DNA of 64,000 bases, from NCBI RefSeq assembly GCF_027595985.1, contig NC_073303.1, positions 328,041,679 to 328,105,678 of the forward strand, given 5' to 3'. A program made the position numbers and the translations under genes. Shown here one piece after another: positions 53,753 through 64,000 of this stretch (positions are counted from its first letter, which is position 1; each line of letters starts with the position of its first letter). A model generated the notes under the pieces. That model had not been told where the DNA came from. It saw only the letters and a list, made by a program, of their open reading frames with translations, and searched no databases. Source of the stretch: Sorex araneus. Taxonomy: Eukaryota > Chordata > Mammalia > Eulipotyphla > Soricidae.

Positions 53753-55096
53753 TATTTTGTAAAGCAAGATCATTTTTATTGAAACTCAGTTAGAATGATG
53801 TGAAGGGAGAGAACAGGAGAGATGTATCTTCAAGAGAGAACACAGGTATCCTCAGAGTATAACTAGTTAAGCATAGAAACATAAAGGCAAGCAAATGACA
53901 TACATGTTCAAGGGGGAAAAAAACACAGGTTTGAAGAGCAAGCCAATAGTTACCTTTTTTCTGTGGACATTAGTCTAGTGCTGGTTTACAATATAGAAAA
54001 ATCAGAAATCAAGTATATTAGTAAATAAATAACTTTGGGTGGAAAATTTTAAATGCACCGGTAAAAAATGTGAGCATATATAGTGGTTTTATTTAGCTGG
54101 GTGGAGGGTGCTTAGAGGAAATCCAGGTGGTGGAGCTCGGGAATTACTCCTGGGATGCTCAGGGAACCTTATGTAGTACAGGGGCCTGAAGGGTATTAAC
54201 AGGATATAAGACAAGTGCCTTAATCTCTGCACTGTCTTTTGGAACTGCTCTTTTTCAAACCTAATTTTTTAGTCACTCATTTCCTCATGATGTAAACAAT
54301 AGAATTAAATTTTAGAATGTTAATTAAATATAATCTAGAATTTACAGAGAAGCCATTTTATTCTGAAAATGAAGATACAGAATGAGAAACCTTTGACATA
54401 ATTTGATCACTGCATTTTCCACTTAAATGGTTTTAATACTCATTGTGAAAAGATGTATGAATCCAATGAATTTCTTTTAACCGTTTGAAATTTTTTTAAA
54501 CTGGAGATTAAGCCCATAATTTTTATGAGCATCAGATAAAAGCAGCATGGGAAAATATATTAGCTTGTTCCCTAATCACAGTCATGTAATATTTAGGGTT
54601 ATCTATAACTTTTATTATCCTACAGTTTGAGTATAGTAGTAGCTAAAAACGAACTGGTTTAAATTTATGCTCTGCCTAATCATCTGAATGAAAACTTAGA
54701 TCCAATGTCGTGATATAGGATGGAGACAAATCTGCTCCTGTTCCAAACTATTTTTCATGTTGATCTCACCAATATCTCATTTGTGACGCATATACGATAA
54801 GGAATAGCTAATTTATACACAGAGCTTTGGGCTAACTATGGAAAGATGAAGTGCTATGAAGATTTTATTTTGAATGGAAGAATCCAAGTACGATGTTCTT
54901 ACCCATTTAATGTTGATTTCTTTCTGAAGAACTAATATTGCATAAGTTATAGCAAAGTTAGTCAGCAGCTGAGTCTACATCAGGAATCAAGTAGCTCTTT
55001 AAATTATCATTTTACATAAATATCTCAAGATCCTGAATGTGTCTTCTCACCTTTTGCTGTAAGTTAATGCACCAATTTCTGTGGCTTAGAAAGACT
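53753..55096. other. Intergenic; decayed SOR at about 54,090-54,240
   Basis: GGAATTACTCCTGGGATGCTC and CAAGTGCCTTAATCTCTGC at 54,130-54,235 suggest an old minus-strand SOR. The rest is unique AT-rich DNA without a recognised gene. Confidence 0.4.
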
Positions 55097-55345
55097 GGGC
55101 TGGAGCAATAGCACAGCAGGTAGGGCTTTTGCCTTGCATGCGACTGACCCAGGTTTGATTCTTCTGCCCCTCTCGGAAAGCCTGGCAAGCTACTGAGAGT
55201 ATCTCGCCCGCACGGCAGAGCCTGGCAAGCTACCCGTGGCATATTCGATATCCCAAAAACAATAACAAGAAGTCTCACAATGGAGACATTACTAGTGCCT
55301 GCTCAAGCAAATCGATGAGCAATGGGATGACAGTGATCCAGTGAC
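55097..55345 (+). mobile_element. RTE-tailed SINE, full length
   Basis: GGGCTGGAGCAATAGCACAGC head, CCCCTCTCGGAAAGCCTGGC, CAAGCTACCCGTGGCATATT, GTCTCACAATGGAGACATTA, GCTCAAGCAAATCGATGAGC, and a GATGACAGTGATCCAGTGAC tail. Good reference copy. Confidence 0.94.
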
Positions 55346-56184
55346 AGAAAGGCCACGGAATTCCTCATTAGCCAGGTCACACCCCAACGCAGTTAATTCG
55401 AACTGCTAAGCTGGGGCCTCTTCCCCCACTGACTCCTGAAAGCCCTAGCTTGGGTCACGGGACTAAGGGTCTCACTCCCTTCCGAGCTTCCTGTTCATGC
55501 TCTTCTCCTTCTCCCCACCATTGTCACTTCCCCTTATCTTTGAAGTCTTTCAGGTTACAAGTTTCTGTCTCAAGCCATGCTAGAATTTGTGACAATTTTA
55601 AATCCTTAAATTAGGGGGTGTTGGGCAGCAAATGCACAAATAGTATCCCAGTGGAAAAGGGAGACAGAACCTGACTCAATCACTTGCTTCTCAACTGATG
55701 CACATCATGGTCCTGAGACTTGTGTCTTCCTGGGTCTCCTCTCCTCTGTTCACTCCTGCTGTTTCTTCAACATGTTTCCACCTCAGGACCTCAGTGCTTG
55801 CTGGTTTTTCTCCCCAAAGGCTCTTCCCTGTGGCCTCCTTCTCAGCTCCATGTCTTAGCCTAAATGATGCCTTCTCAGGGAGCCTTTCCTGTCGGCTTCA
55901 TTTAAAACTGCTCACTCATATCCAGCCCTCCTGCTTTCCTCCTCCCCCCCTCCGGCCCCTGTTGTCTTCTTCCTCATAGAAACTATACTAGGTGACAAAA
56001 TCTATTGCCTAGTGATGTTTAACTACATACATTTCTTGTCTGTCTCCCAGGCATAGGAGAAATATGTTTTGTTGCTCTCTATCCACAGTGCCTACTAGCT
56101 ATTGAATTGCTCCATAATGCTGGGAGGAACTACATGTATTCTCACGGTATAAATAAGGAAATGTAATCTTCGGGTGTTTTTTGG
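55346..56184. other. Intergenic, no gene recognised
   Basis: Moderate GC. The 93-codon open stretch at 55,698-55,979 (Ser/Leu/Pro-rich) matches nothing I know. Confidence 0.45.
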
Positions 56185-56358
56185 GGGAAGTGGGAGGCAG
56201 AGGTAGATCACATCTGACTACATTCAGGGCTTACTCCTGGTTCTGTGCTCAGAGATCAATCCTGGAAGATCTCAGAGAACCCTGTGGTGCTGGGGATTAA
56301 ACCTAGATCTGCTGTGTGCAAGGCAAACACTTTGTCTGCTGTACTATCTCTCCAGCTC
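56185..56358 (-). mobile_element. Diverged SOR SINE
   Basis: ATCACATCTGACTACATTCAG, GGCTTACTCCTGGTTCTGTG, GTGTGCAAGGCAAACAC, ACTATCTCTCCAGCTC. Confidence 0.7.
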
Positions 56359-58265
56359 AGGAAATTGAATCTTGAACTATGAAGTAACCAGGACAGATTT
56401 TGTCTGGTAAGTGGTAGCAACGGTATCCACGTACACACAGACCAGGCAGTTACCCACTAATTACACTGCTTTGCTATTGTCCTTAAGCAAAAGAGTTGTT
56501 TCATAGCATAGTAAATTAAGTTTGAATTTTGAGATGGATAAAAATATAAAGAATATATTGATGGGCTTGGGCTGTTTCCATGGCCATTTGATCAAGTATT
56601 ATCATTTTATTTAGATGAAAATCTAAAACACTTTTTAATGATTCAGTCTGAGTTTCACAGAGATATACAAGGTATAGAAGAAATAATGAAATTTGTATTC
56701 AAGGAAAAGCAAAGAAATAATATTGAAGGTTGGGGGAGGTACAGAGCAGTAATATGTCCTATGTACAAATCTATGAGAACAGATACCAATTGGAGAAGTT
56801 TTTGTTTAAATTTTTTCACTACTGAGAAGAAAGTATTTGTAACTGAGAAAACAATGTAGTATTTTTTACAATATAAAACAATATAATTTTATATATAAAA
56901 GAGGAAACTTATTTCAGCTCACCAGCACTAAAGATAAAAAATGCTTTTTAGGATTTTTAAAAAGGTGTTAACTTTTAAAAAATTTTAAATGATTATATTT
57001 TGATATATTTAAATATGAAATTTAAAACCAAGGTGAGTTAATGCTGTATGTGATACATAAGTGGCTAATAAACACTAGAAACAGTACAGCACAGTTTACA
57101 TATATCATAAAAAGCCAATTTGATAGTTTTAATAATAAAGCAGGGGAAATTACAAGCAGTTTGAATTGCAGAAAACAAATTTTGACATAAGTAAAATTTG
57201 AGAGGTATTTCTACCCATCTCTTAAAAGTGAATTTGGAAAGAAATGAATTTAAATTCCTGTGGCAAACTAGGAAGCTCTGACCCTTTGGAGTGTAATGCG
57301 TCAGCCCCATGTGGGTTTTTTGTTTTTGTTTTTTTTAACACAAACACTTTGTATGGAGTATCTCTGCCCTCTGGGCTGGTGCTCTGGACCCGGGCACTCC
57401 AAGCTTTTGAACTATTTCTTCGGATCATTCAAGTCCTAGGAAGATTAATACTAAATTCTAGCTATGTCCATACACCGCAAATACAGAAAGTTTTATTGTG
57501 AGATGACAAAAGGGAAGTTTAGTGAATTAAACAGGGGCGAGAAGGCTCCAAGAGTGGGAGAACATGCTTTGCATGCCAAGCAAAGTGACCCGAGCTGAAA
57601 CCCACCAAATACCCTCAGGACCCCTGGGTGTCCATCCCGCCCTCAAATAGAACTAAACACTATCCAATAGTTGGACTGGATATCTCAGGCTCTAGAAATA
57701 GTCTATTCCATCATTCTTCTTTTAAAGAAATCTACTAACCCAGAAGCTTTCATGAACATCAAAGAAGATACTTTTAAAAGTGCTTTTGGAAACAATGAAA
57801 CTTAAGGCAGTATCACAGACTCAAGCTGAGGTCATAGAGATTTTCTCCAAAAATTTAATGTAACCTATTACGTCAGTTCTTGAATGCCTACTCTGTACCT
57901 GTTATAAACACATATACATAATTTTCACACAAACTGAGGAAAATCCACTCTGCCTGCTTTTATGTTGAATTGCATGTGGGTTTTTGTGGAACACTATTAA
58001 AGAGTGATCAAGCAGCTTAAGTGAGTCCAAGAGGCTCAGTATTTCGGCCCAGCTTCCTAAAGCTGAGCAAAAAATTCCAATCAGTATTTCCCAAGTCCAA
58101 AGAGGAAAAAGATGTGGTTTCCACAGCAATGGTGGTAATATTGCCTTTGCTGAAGAAAGACGTAGACTGATACAAGCTTTCCCGGGGAGCTGCGACTGAA
58201 ACAGAGTCCAAGATCGATGTACCCAGATGGGCTGAGGTCTCCTGCACTCTGGATTTTTCCTTTGA
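56359..58265. other. Upstream flank of ZBTB14, no gene recognised
   Basis: Mostly unique. 57,530-57,650 has a faint SINE-like look (CATGCTTTGCATGCCAAGC) that I could not confirm. The ~450 bp before 58,265 contain few repeats and may be regulatory; this is inference from position. Confidence 0.4.
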
Positions 58266-58325
58266 TGTCAGGGTATAAATACAAAGCCGGGAAGGGGGGG
58301 CGGGGGCGGGCTTAAGCTGGAGCCA
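58266..58325 (+). promoter_or_regulatory. TATA-like box with GC boxes upstream of the CpG island
   Basis: TATAAATA lies at 58,274-58,281, just after TGATGTCA (CRE-like with one change) and just before GGGGCGGGGGCGGG (SP1-type). The spacing would allow a start near 58,305. This is suggestive only; the main island begins 150 bp later. Confidence 0.3.
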
Positions 58326-58743
58326 GAGCTTTATAGACGAGCCTTTCTGTGGACTAGAAAAGGTTACTATAAAAGGTTACTTTCATTTTGTCACCTTAAA
58401 AAAAAAAAAGGCTTAAAAAAAAAAACAGGTCTCGCACCATTACCCGGATATACAAATACTCCGGCGGGAGACCGTGGCCCCGAGTACCGGAGCGGCTAGC
58501 AGGTCCAGCAGCCGCAGCGCCCGACCTGCGCGCGCCCGACGGCGGCACTGCCCACGCACATGCACACGCACGGGAGTGCCCGCCTCCCGCGTCCCCGGCG
58601 CGGTGCTCCGAGTCGGAGGCGGGAGCTCGGGCAGGGCGGGTGCCCGCGAGCGGTGCTCGTGCATGCGCGCCTCGGCGCCGCCAGCCCCGCCCCGGCCCCG
58701 CCCACCCCTTCTCCCGCGCGCGGGCTCCGCGCGCCCCGAGACG

Positions 58744-58765
58744 CGCGCGTGCGCGCGCGTGCGCA
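58744..58765 (-). promoter_or_regulatory. Two overlapping NRF1-type sites, 10 bp apart
   Basis: The minus strand reads CGCGCACGCGCG (58,744-58,755) and TGCGCACGCGCG (58,754-58,765). Both fit the NRF1 consensus YGCGCAYGCGCR. The same bases contain GCGCGC, the core reported for ZF5/ZBTB14 itself. Confidence 0.55.
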
Positions 58766-59099
58766 GGCCACAGCCCTCCGGGGGCGGCTCTGTCGACTCC
58801 CAGGAAAGCGTCGCAAGGTCCCGGATTAACCCTTTCCCGGCTCACTCTCTTAAGAGGCCCGGCCGGGTTCCGTGCCTGCGCAAGGCGGCGGCGCGCCTTC
58901 CCCCCAGCCCGCACCGCGCATGCACGGGAAGGGGGGGGTTGCTGGTGGGGGTGTTCACGGCCGGCTAGACAGTCTGTGCTCGTGCAGGAGAAGGGCTGCT
59001 ACCATCAGGGACGTGCACGATTCCCCCCTCACCCCGCCCCCTCCCCAAACTCCAAAAAAAAAAAAAAATCCAAAACACACTGCCACCCACCCGTGCCCC

Positions 59100-59185
59100 G
59101 CGCCCCGCGCCCATCCCGTCCCCGGCCTGCGTGCAGTGAGCGCAGGGAGCCCACGGCGAGTGTCTGCGGCTGTGCCAGGCTGCAG
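59100..59185 (+). other. ZBTB14: Candidate ZBTB14 non-coding first exon (3' part) and donor
   Basis: GGCTGCAG|GTAAGCGCGG gives a consensus splice donor, with the exon ending at 59,185. The start of the exon cannot be placed by eye. Joined to the coding exon at 62,616, this form would start translation at 62,631. Confidence 0.5.
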
Positions 59186-59779
59186 GTAAGCGCGGGCCGG
59201 GGGTGCGGAAGGGGCGCGGGGGCGGCCGGAGGCCGGCGGGGCGGCCCGGAGGAAGCGCGTTCTCGCGGAGCTCTGGGGCAGCAGCCCGCTCCCGGAGGTG
59301 CGGACGGCGCGGCGCGGCGCGGCGCGGTGCGATGCGAGCGGGCACGGGCGTGGGCCTGGGCTGGGCGGCGGCGCCCCGGGGGCCGCGGCCGGGCGGCGGC
59401 GGCGTTGGTGGCGGCGGCCCCGCGCGCGCGCTCGCTCTGCCCGGCGCGGAGTTCATGGCCGCCCCCGCTCGCCGCGCCGCAGTGCGCCGCGGTGGGGGTG
59501 GGGACGGCGCCGCCCCGCCCGCGCCCGCCGGCCCGGGACCCCCGCGCTCGCACCCCGGGCTGCGCCGCCGAGCCGGGGACGCCGGCCGCGCGCCGCCTCC
59601 GCCCCCGGCCGCGGGAGGGCGGGGGAAGGCCCGGCGCGAGCGGCCCGGGGAGTGCGCGGGGCGCGAGCGCGGGGCTCGCGGGGCTGCGGAGCCGCTCGCC
59701 GCCGGCCGGCTCGGGAAGGCGGCCAGCTTCCGTGGGGGGCGGCGTGGAAACGCGCCTCCCCGGCGGCTGGCGAGGAGAG

Positions 59780-59864
59780 CGAGGCCTGCAGAGGCTCCGG
59801 GGCGCGCCGCCTCCCGTCCCCGAGCTCCGAGCGCGCCGCCGCCATTGTAGCGGCCGCCGCTTAT
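59780..59864 (+). other. ZBTB14: Alternative ZBTB14 first exon end and donor
   Basis: GCCGCTTAT|GTAAGTTGCA is a strong donor, with the exon ending at 59,864, next to a YY1-like motif. Its reading frame is open back to an ATG at 59,298 and would join in frame to the coding exon. Confidence 0.45.
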
Positions 59865-59990
59865 GTAAGTTGCACTTTGCAGGCGCCGGGCCCGGCTCGG
59901 TGGCCGCGGCCGCGCCCGGAGGACCCCGTGGAGGTGCAGCTTTGTTCAGAGCGGTCCGGTGCCCGGGGCTGCATCTCCCCACCTAAACGG

Positions 59991-61203
59991 CAGCGAGTTA
60001 CTGCTGTCCGTCTTCCAGTGGAACTCACCTCAACTTAGATACTGGACCATTCTGCTAGGAAAAAAATATAGCGTTCCTCCAAGAGAGGGGGATCAAAAAC
60101 AAAAATGCTAAGCGCCCGATAGTTACCATGGCTACGATGTGGGCCCTCCTCTCTGACCCCGCTGTACTTGTGTCCCACAAGCCTCAGGGACAGTTGCTGA
60201 CCAGAGTAGGAAGTAAGTGGGTCGGAAGATCTGGGTTATCTTCTCTTGGAGGTGACCACAGACCTGGGTACATTCAGGGTATAAGGATTCCCAGTGTGAA
60301 GCATCCTTAGAAATTTGCAACCCAGTTCCTACCCTGAACAGCAAGCGGGGAAATAAAACAAACCTAGATGCCTTGGGTAACTTGTTGGTGTCAGAGCCCC
60401 ACTCTTCTGCAGAGGCAGTTTGCTTTAGGTGCTTTTCGGGATGTTGGTTCCAAGGTTCCAGTCTTGCAATACAGCCGAGTTCCTTGGTCCTTCCACACCA
60501 AAGTTTATTCGTTTGCTCACTGTACGGTAAGAATGAATTTACCATTTTTCAGGATTTTGCTCTGCAGGATGAAGCCCTTCGGTAAGAATTAAATCTCACA
60601 AAAAGTTAGGAAATTTGGCGTCTCCCTCTTAGGGGTATAGAGCTGGAAAAAAAAAGAGCTGTATTTTTCCAATTCAGGCTTAAAGAGCTAAACCAGTGCA
60701 ATTTATGCAGTATCACACAGAGATTAGAACAGAAAAAGGTAGCTACCATTCCCTCTTCCCCTCTTCCTCCCATGTTAACTGTTAGGTGGGTGTATTTCTC
60801 TAACCACTGTATTTATACATGTTTGTACACTCTGTTTTGGAGGCGAGAAAATAAAGTAAAGGGCTATGCGCCAAGCAGGAAATGGTAGGGGTAAGACTTG
60901 CTCACTGGCTTGCTCTGGATCTCTAGCTTTCATTATCAGTACAAATGCAGACATAAGCTTAGTTTGTGAGAACTTTCATAGTGTTACTCCCACCCGCCTT
61001 TCAGTTTCCTGGGGACAACCCGTCCAAGCCCGGAGTGCTGCTGCACTTGTATGTTCTGATTCTTCCCTCTTCAGGGCTGGGCCCAGTGCTGCCTGTCAAC
61101 ATTCTCTCTCTTCCCATTCTAAAGTGGGTAAGGGTACAGTGGCAAGAGAAGAAAGGAAAGTTCGTTTTTAAAAATTTAAGATTCAAGTATTGACAACATT
61201 CTT
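59991..61203. other. ZBTB14: ZBTB14 intron
   Basis: No further exon could be recognised. Composition falls back to the genome average after about 60,000. Confidence 0.5.
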
Positions 61204-61342
61204 TGCTGGGGAGGCAACACCTGGGAATGCTCAGGGCTAATCTTGGCTCTGCTCAGAAATTAGCTCCTGGGGGTGCTGTAGATGGAATCCATGTCTACCT
61301 CTTGCAGGGGAGGCTAGCTGCCAACTGTGCTGTCTCCTGCCC
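61204..61342 (-). mobile_element. Diverged SOR SINE in the ZBTB14 intron
   Basis: GGCAACACCTGGGAATGCTC, GGCTCTGCTCAGAAATTAGC, TGCTGTCTCCTGCCC. CAAGTATTGACAACATTCTT at 61,184-61,203 and 61,343-61,362 is a 20-bp exact target duplication, well preserved although the SINE itself is diverged. Confidence 0.88.
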
Positions 61343-61362
61343 CAAGTATTGACAACATTCTT

Positions 61363-62615
61363 GTCTAGAATTTTAGGTGGAGAAAGATCCATCCTTACTC
61401 TTGTGTGTCCTTTTGTCTTGCAGGACTGGTGTGCCCCTGATCAGAGTTATTCTGATCTGAAGAATTTGGTGTTTAAAGCATTAAGATAATAGCCTGAGTT
61501 GTTCATGGTAACTATGCCTTTGGATAAAAAATCTTGAGAATATGGTTTTGTTTTATATTGTCCTAATATACTATCTGTTATGCGTTAGCACTTGTTTCTT
61601 TTGGGGGAGTGTGTATTTTCATTGTGTTGGTGATATGTTGAATAAAGGGAAAGCATTGTTTTGAAAAGAAAACATGTAGGACACATTCTGGAAAGATTGA
61701 TTCTTGAATATGATGACTGTCTTGTTTAATTTTTTGGGGGGTGCCAGTTCTAAATTTCTTTTGCTTATAAAATACTCTCAACACGTGTACATCCAGTTTA
61801 ATGACACTTCTATCTGGATGGCAGATCAATCGGCATCCAGAAGAAAGGAAGCTGCTTGTCACTGTTTTCCCAAATGTCACCTGATTCTCTGGGGGTCCAT
61901 TAGACCTTAACCCGCATTTAGAAATGACCCAGAAAGGACAGTGGAAACTAAACGACAGCACTGAATGGAGTATTTTGGCAATGATGGGTTCTTTCTAGCT
62001 GTGCCACAGTGATTTGTCTGTTCTCTTAAGGAAGAAGAACACTGAGTGCTGTTAGTGACTCAACTGGCTCTTCTCCGCATGTGGAGTTAGAGTAGACCCA
62101 GCAGACAGGACCAGAGAATCCTGGCCTCAGACCTGTTTTCTTAAATCATGGAGCTGACTTATTTGTCATTGTTGCCTGTAATTCCCGGGAAGCACAGGTT
62201 TGAGAACTAGATTTTGTGTATTGGCCTCCCAGGTCTCCACTAAATAGCTAGAATATTGGGCAGATTCCTTCCCTCATCCATAAAACGGGGATAGTAATTG
62301 GATTTTGTAAAGACACGTAAAGTGCCTATAACAATGCCTGGCATGTGTTTATTATATACTTGATGAAAGTTATAACTTAACTAGACAAATACTAGAAACC
62401 TTCAAATAAATAGAAGTAACAATATGGAAATCCCAAAATTATAATCAGCCTTTCATGCATTCTTGAACCAGTCTTAATGTTGACTCTCTGAGATTGTTAG
62501 ATGATTGTTAGATACCAAAAGTTGGTCAGAAAATGAAAATCTGCCTGAATTTCTGCATGGAAAAAATGGTTGGTCACAATTACCAAACTTTCTTTTTAAA
62601 CATTTTTTTTTGTAG
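61363..62615. other. ZBTB14: ZBTB14 intron, 3' part, with splice acceptor
   Basis: It ends in CATTTTTTTTTGTAG, a polypyrimidine tract and AG at 62,614-62,615, immediately before the coding exon. No other exon is recognised. Confidence 0.6.
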
Positions 62616-64000
62616 GAGTTTTTCATCAGTATGTCTGAAACCATTAAATATAATGATGATGATCATAAAACTCTGTTTTTGAAAACGCTAAATGAACAAC
62701 GCCTGGAAGGAGAATTTTGTGATATTGCTATTGTGGTTGAAGATGTGAAATTCAGAGCACACAGATGTGTTCTCGCAGCCTGCAGCACCTACTTTAAAAA
62801 GCTTTTCAAGAAGCTTGAGGTTGATAGTTCTTCAGTCATAGAAATAGATTTTCTTCGTTCTGATATATTTGAAGAGGTCCTGAACTACATGTACACAGCA
62901 AAGATTTCGGTGAAAAAAGAAGATGTTAATTTAATGATGTCATCAGGCCAAATCCTTGGTATTCGATTTTTGGATAAACTCTGTTCTCAGAAGCGTGACG
63001 TGTCTAGCCCTGATGAAAATAACGGCCAGTCAAAAAGTAAGTATTGCCTCAAAATAAATCGCCCTATTGGAGATGCCACTGACACCCAAGATGACGATGT
63101 AGAGGAAATTGGAGATCAGGATGACAGCCCTTCAGATGACACAGTAGAAGGCACGCCCCCAAGCCAGGAGGACGGCAAGTCACCCACGACGACGCTCAGG
63201 GTTCAGGAAGCCATCCTGAAGGAGTTGGGGAGTGAGGAAGTGCGAAAGGTGAATTGCTATGGCCAGGAAGTAGAGTCCATGGAAACCCCAGAATCAAAAG
63301 ACTTGGGGTCTCAGACCCCTCAAGCCTTAACATTTAATGATGGGATGAGCGAGGTGAAAGATGAACAGACGCCAGGCTGGACAACAGCCACCAGTGACAT
63401 GAAATTTGAGTACTTGCTCTATGGCCACCATCGGGAGCAGATCGCCTGTCAGGCTTGTGGGAAGACATTTTCTGATGAAGGCCGGTTGAGGAAGCATGAA
63501 AAACTCCACACGGCAGACAGGCCGTTTGTTTGCGAGATGTGTACAAAAGGTTTTACCACACAGGCCCACCTGAAGGAACACCTAAAAATCCACACCGGAT
63601 ATAAGCCCTACAGTTGTGAGGTGTGTGGAAAATCGTTTATTCGCGCTCCGGACTTGAAGAAGCACGAGCGAGTTCATAGTAACGAAAGACCTTTCGCATG
63701 CCACATGTGTGACAAAGCCTTCAAACACAAGTCCCACCTCAAAGATCATGAGCGGAGGCACAGAGGAGAAAAGCCTTTCGTGTGTGGCTCCTGCACCAAG
63801 GCCTTTGCCAAGGCATCGGATCTGAAAAGGCATGAGAACAATATGCACAGTGAGAGGAAGCAGGTGACCCCCAGTGCCATCCAGAGTGAGACTGAACAGT
63901 TGCAGGCGGCAGCGATGGCCGCCGAAGCAGAGCAGCAGTTGGAAACAATTGCCTGTAGCTAGAAATGACGGGACTGGAACATTGGCCTGCGTGGCGAGCC
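62616..64000 (+). other. ZBTB14: ZBTB14 last exon: short 5' UTR, CDS and start of 3' UTR
   Basis: The exon begins after TTTTTGTAG with GAGTTTTTCATCAGT and holds the whole recognised reading frame. The TAG stop is at 63,960-63,962. The 3' UTR continues past the window edge, so no polyadenylation signal is visible. Confidence 0.85.
62631..63962 (+). CDS. ZBTB14: ZBTB14 (ZF5), BTB and zinc-finger transcription factor
   Basis: This nuclear sequence-specific DNA-binding protein is known as a repressor at GC-rich promoters such as MYC and thymidine kinase. The open frame has 443 codons. The BTB/POZ dimerisation domain is at residues ~20-118 (DIAIVVEDVKFRAHRCVLAA), an acidic linker at ~148-170 (DDDVEEIGDQDDSPSDD), then five C2H2 fingers starting at Cys273, 301, 329, 357 and 385. 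The first finger is CQACGKTFSDEGRLRKHEKLH. All Cys and His ligands are present; the last finger ends H-x4-H. The protein ends QQLETIACS as in other mammals. The start chosen has A at -3. Five in-frame codons (EFFIS) lie between the acceptor and this ATG; mammalian proteins I recall have MEFFIS in front and 449 residues, so an upstream start supplied by splicing is possible. Sequence is almost identical to human. Confidence 0.98.
   Translation: MSETIKYNDDDHKTLFLKTLNEQRLEGEFCDIAIVVEDVKFRAHRCVLAACSTYFKKLFKKLEVDSSSVIEIDFLRSDIFEEVLNYMYTAKISVKKEDVNLMMSSGQILGIRFLDKLCSQKRDVSSPDENNGQSKSKYCLKINRPIGDATDTQDDDVEEIGDQDDSPSDDTVEGTPPSQEDGKSPTTTLRVQEAILKELGSEEVRKVNCYGQEVESMETPESKDLGSQTPQALTFNDGMSEVKDEQTPGWTTATSDMKFEYLLYGHHREQIACQACGKTFSDEGRLRKHEKLHTADRPFVCEMCTKGFTTQAHLKEHLKIHTGYKPYSCEVCGKSFIRAPDLKKHERVHSNERPFACHMCDKAFKHKSHLKDHERRHRGEKPFVCGSCTKAFAKASDLKRHENNMHSERKQVTPSAIQSETEQLQAAAMAAEAEQQLETIACS

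Larger units (their letters stand above)
58440..59990 (+). promoter_or_regulatory. ZBTB14: CpG island and promoter of ZBTB14
   Basis: About 1.5 kb of very GC- and CpG-dense DNA, unlike the AT-rich DNA on either side, contains the candidate first exons of ZBTB14. It holds many GCGCGC runs, SP1-type boxes, tandem NRF1-type sites at 58,744-58,765, and GCCGCCATTGTAG (YY1-like core CCAT) at 59,839. Long GC-rich open frames on both strands follow from the lack of A/T-rich stops and are not called as genes. The gene's only other mapped exon in this window is the coding exon. Confidence 0.88.

Noticed and set aside
53168-53782. Open frames of 167-204 codons of Leu/Phe/Ser or Lys/Glu/Arg
   Set aside because: They translate a (TTCC)n/(TTTC)n microsatellite.
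55698-55979. A 93-codon Ser/Leu/Pro-rich plus-strand frame
   Set aside because: No known similarity, no splice context, and composition consistent with non-coding DNA.
1-58000. Exons of the neighbouring gene EPB41L3
   Set aside because: No FERM-domain or other 4.1-family coding segment is recognisable; in human the gene is far from ZBTB14.
58396-59986. Many long open frames (up to ~450 codons) on both strands of the GC-rich region
   Set aside because: They overlap on all frames and are Arg/Ala/Pro/Gly-rich, as expected from a CpG island with few stop codons. None resembles a known protein.
1-64000. Endogenous retrovirus or LTRs
   Set aside because: I found no gag/pol/env-like frames, primer-binding site or paired LTRs. 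All reverse transcriptase remnants are L1 or RTE type.
1-64000. CRISPR array, operon or bacterial mobile element
   Set aside because: The evenly spaced repeats are SINEs or microsatellites; the DNA is mammalian.

Overview
The window is nuclear DNA of a shrew, almost certainly genus Sorex. It holds dozens of copies of a tRNA-derived SINE with the SOR signature of Soricidae: a GGGGCTGGAGCGATAGCACA head and a TGTGACCCAAAAAGC end. It also holds several copies of a nematode-like RTE-clade LINE that I match, from memory, to RTE1_Sar. That element was reported as horizontally transferred between the common shrew and parasitic nematodes (Dunemann & Wasmuth, Mobile DNA 2019). There are no bacterial features.

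The only functional protein-coding gene I can support is ZBTB14 (ZF5) at the right end. It has a large CpG-island promoter (about 58.44-59.99 kb), two plausible first-exon donors (59,186 and 59,865), a 2.7-3.4 kb intron, and a single coding exon that is fully open (ATG 62,631, stop 63,962). In human this gene lies at 18p11.31 with a long gene-free interval upstream. Positions 1-58,000 fit that picture: intergenic DNA filled with retrotransposons.

Layout. 0-10.3 kb: unique AT-rich DNA, SINEs and two L1 3' fragments; the first 560 bp are a long composite retroposon. 10.3-12.3 kb: RTE copy 1. 13.1-17.9 kb: a nearly full-length but internally deleted L1 on the minus strand with 150-bp 5' monomers. 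18-29 kb: SINEs, a second composite retroposon and a 32-bp U2 snRNA insertion. 29.2-41.8 kb: RTE copies 2-5. 42.6-50.4 kb: an L1 3' fragment, a PIK3R1 (p85-alpha) retrocopy, and an old plus-strand L1 that hosts a 1.4-kb composite element, an RTE-tailed SINE and a SOR SINE. 50.5-58.3 kb: SINEs and a 580-bp pyrimidine microsatellite. 58.3-64.0 kb: ZBTB14.

The most interesting result is a retrotransposon partnership visible inside the window. A second SINE family (about 245 bp) has the same tRNA-derived head as SOR but ends in a roughly 50-bp segment and microsatellite tail that match the 3' end of the RTE. This suggests a shrew SINE captured the tail of a horizontally acquired LINE and uses its reverse transcriptase, while SOR keeps an A-rich, L1-type end. 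A longer composite retroposon with about 367-bp tandem units carries the same RTE tail. Four of the five RTE copies have a 5' inversion, three of them within clear target-site duplications (TSDs), so inversion is the usual outcome for this LINE here.
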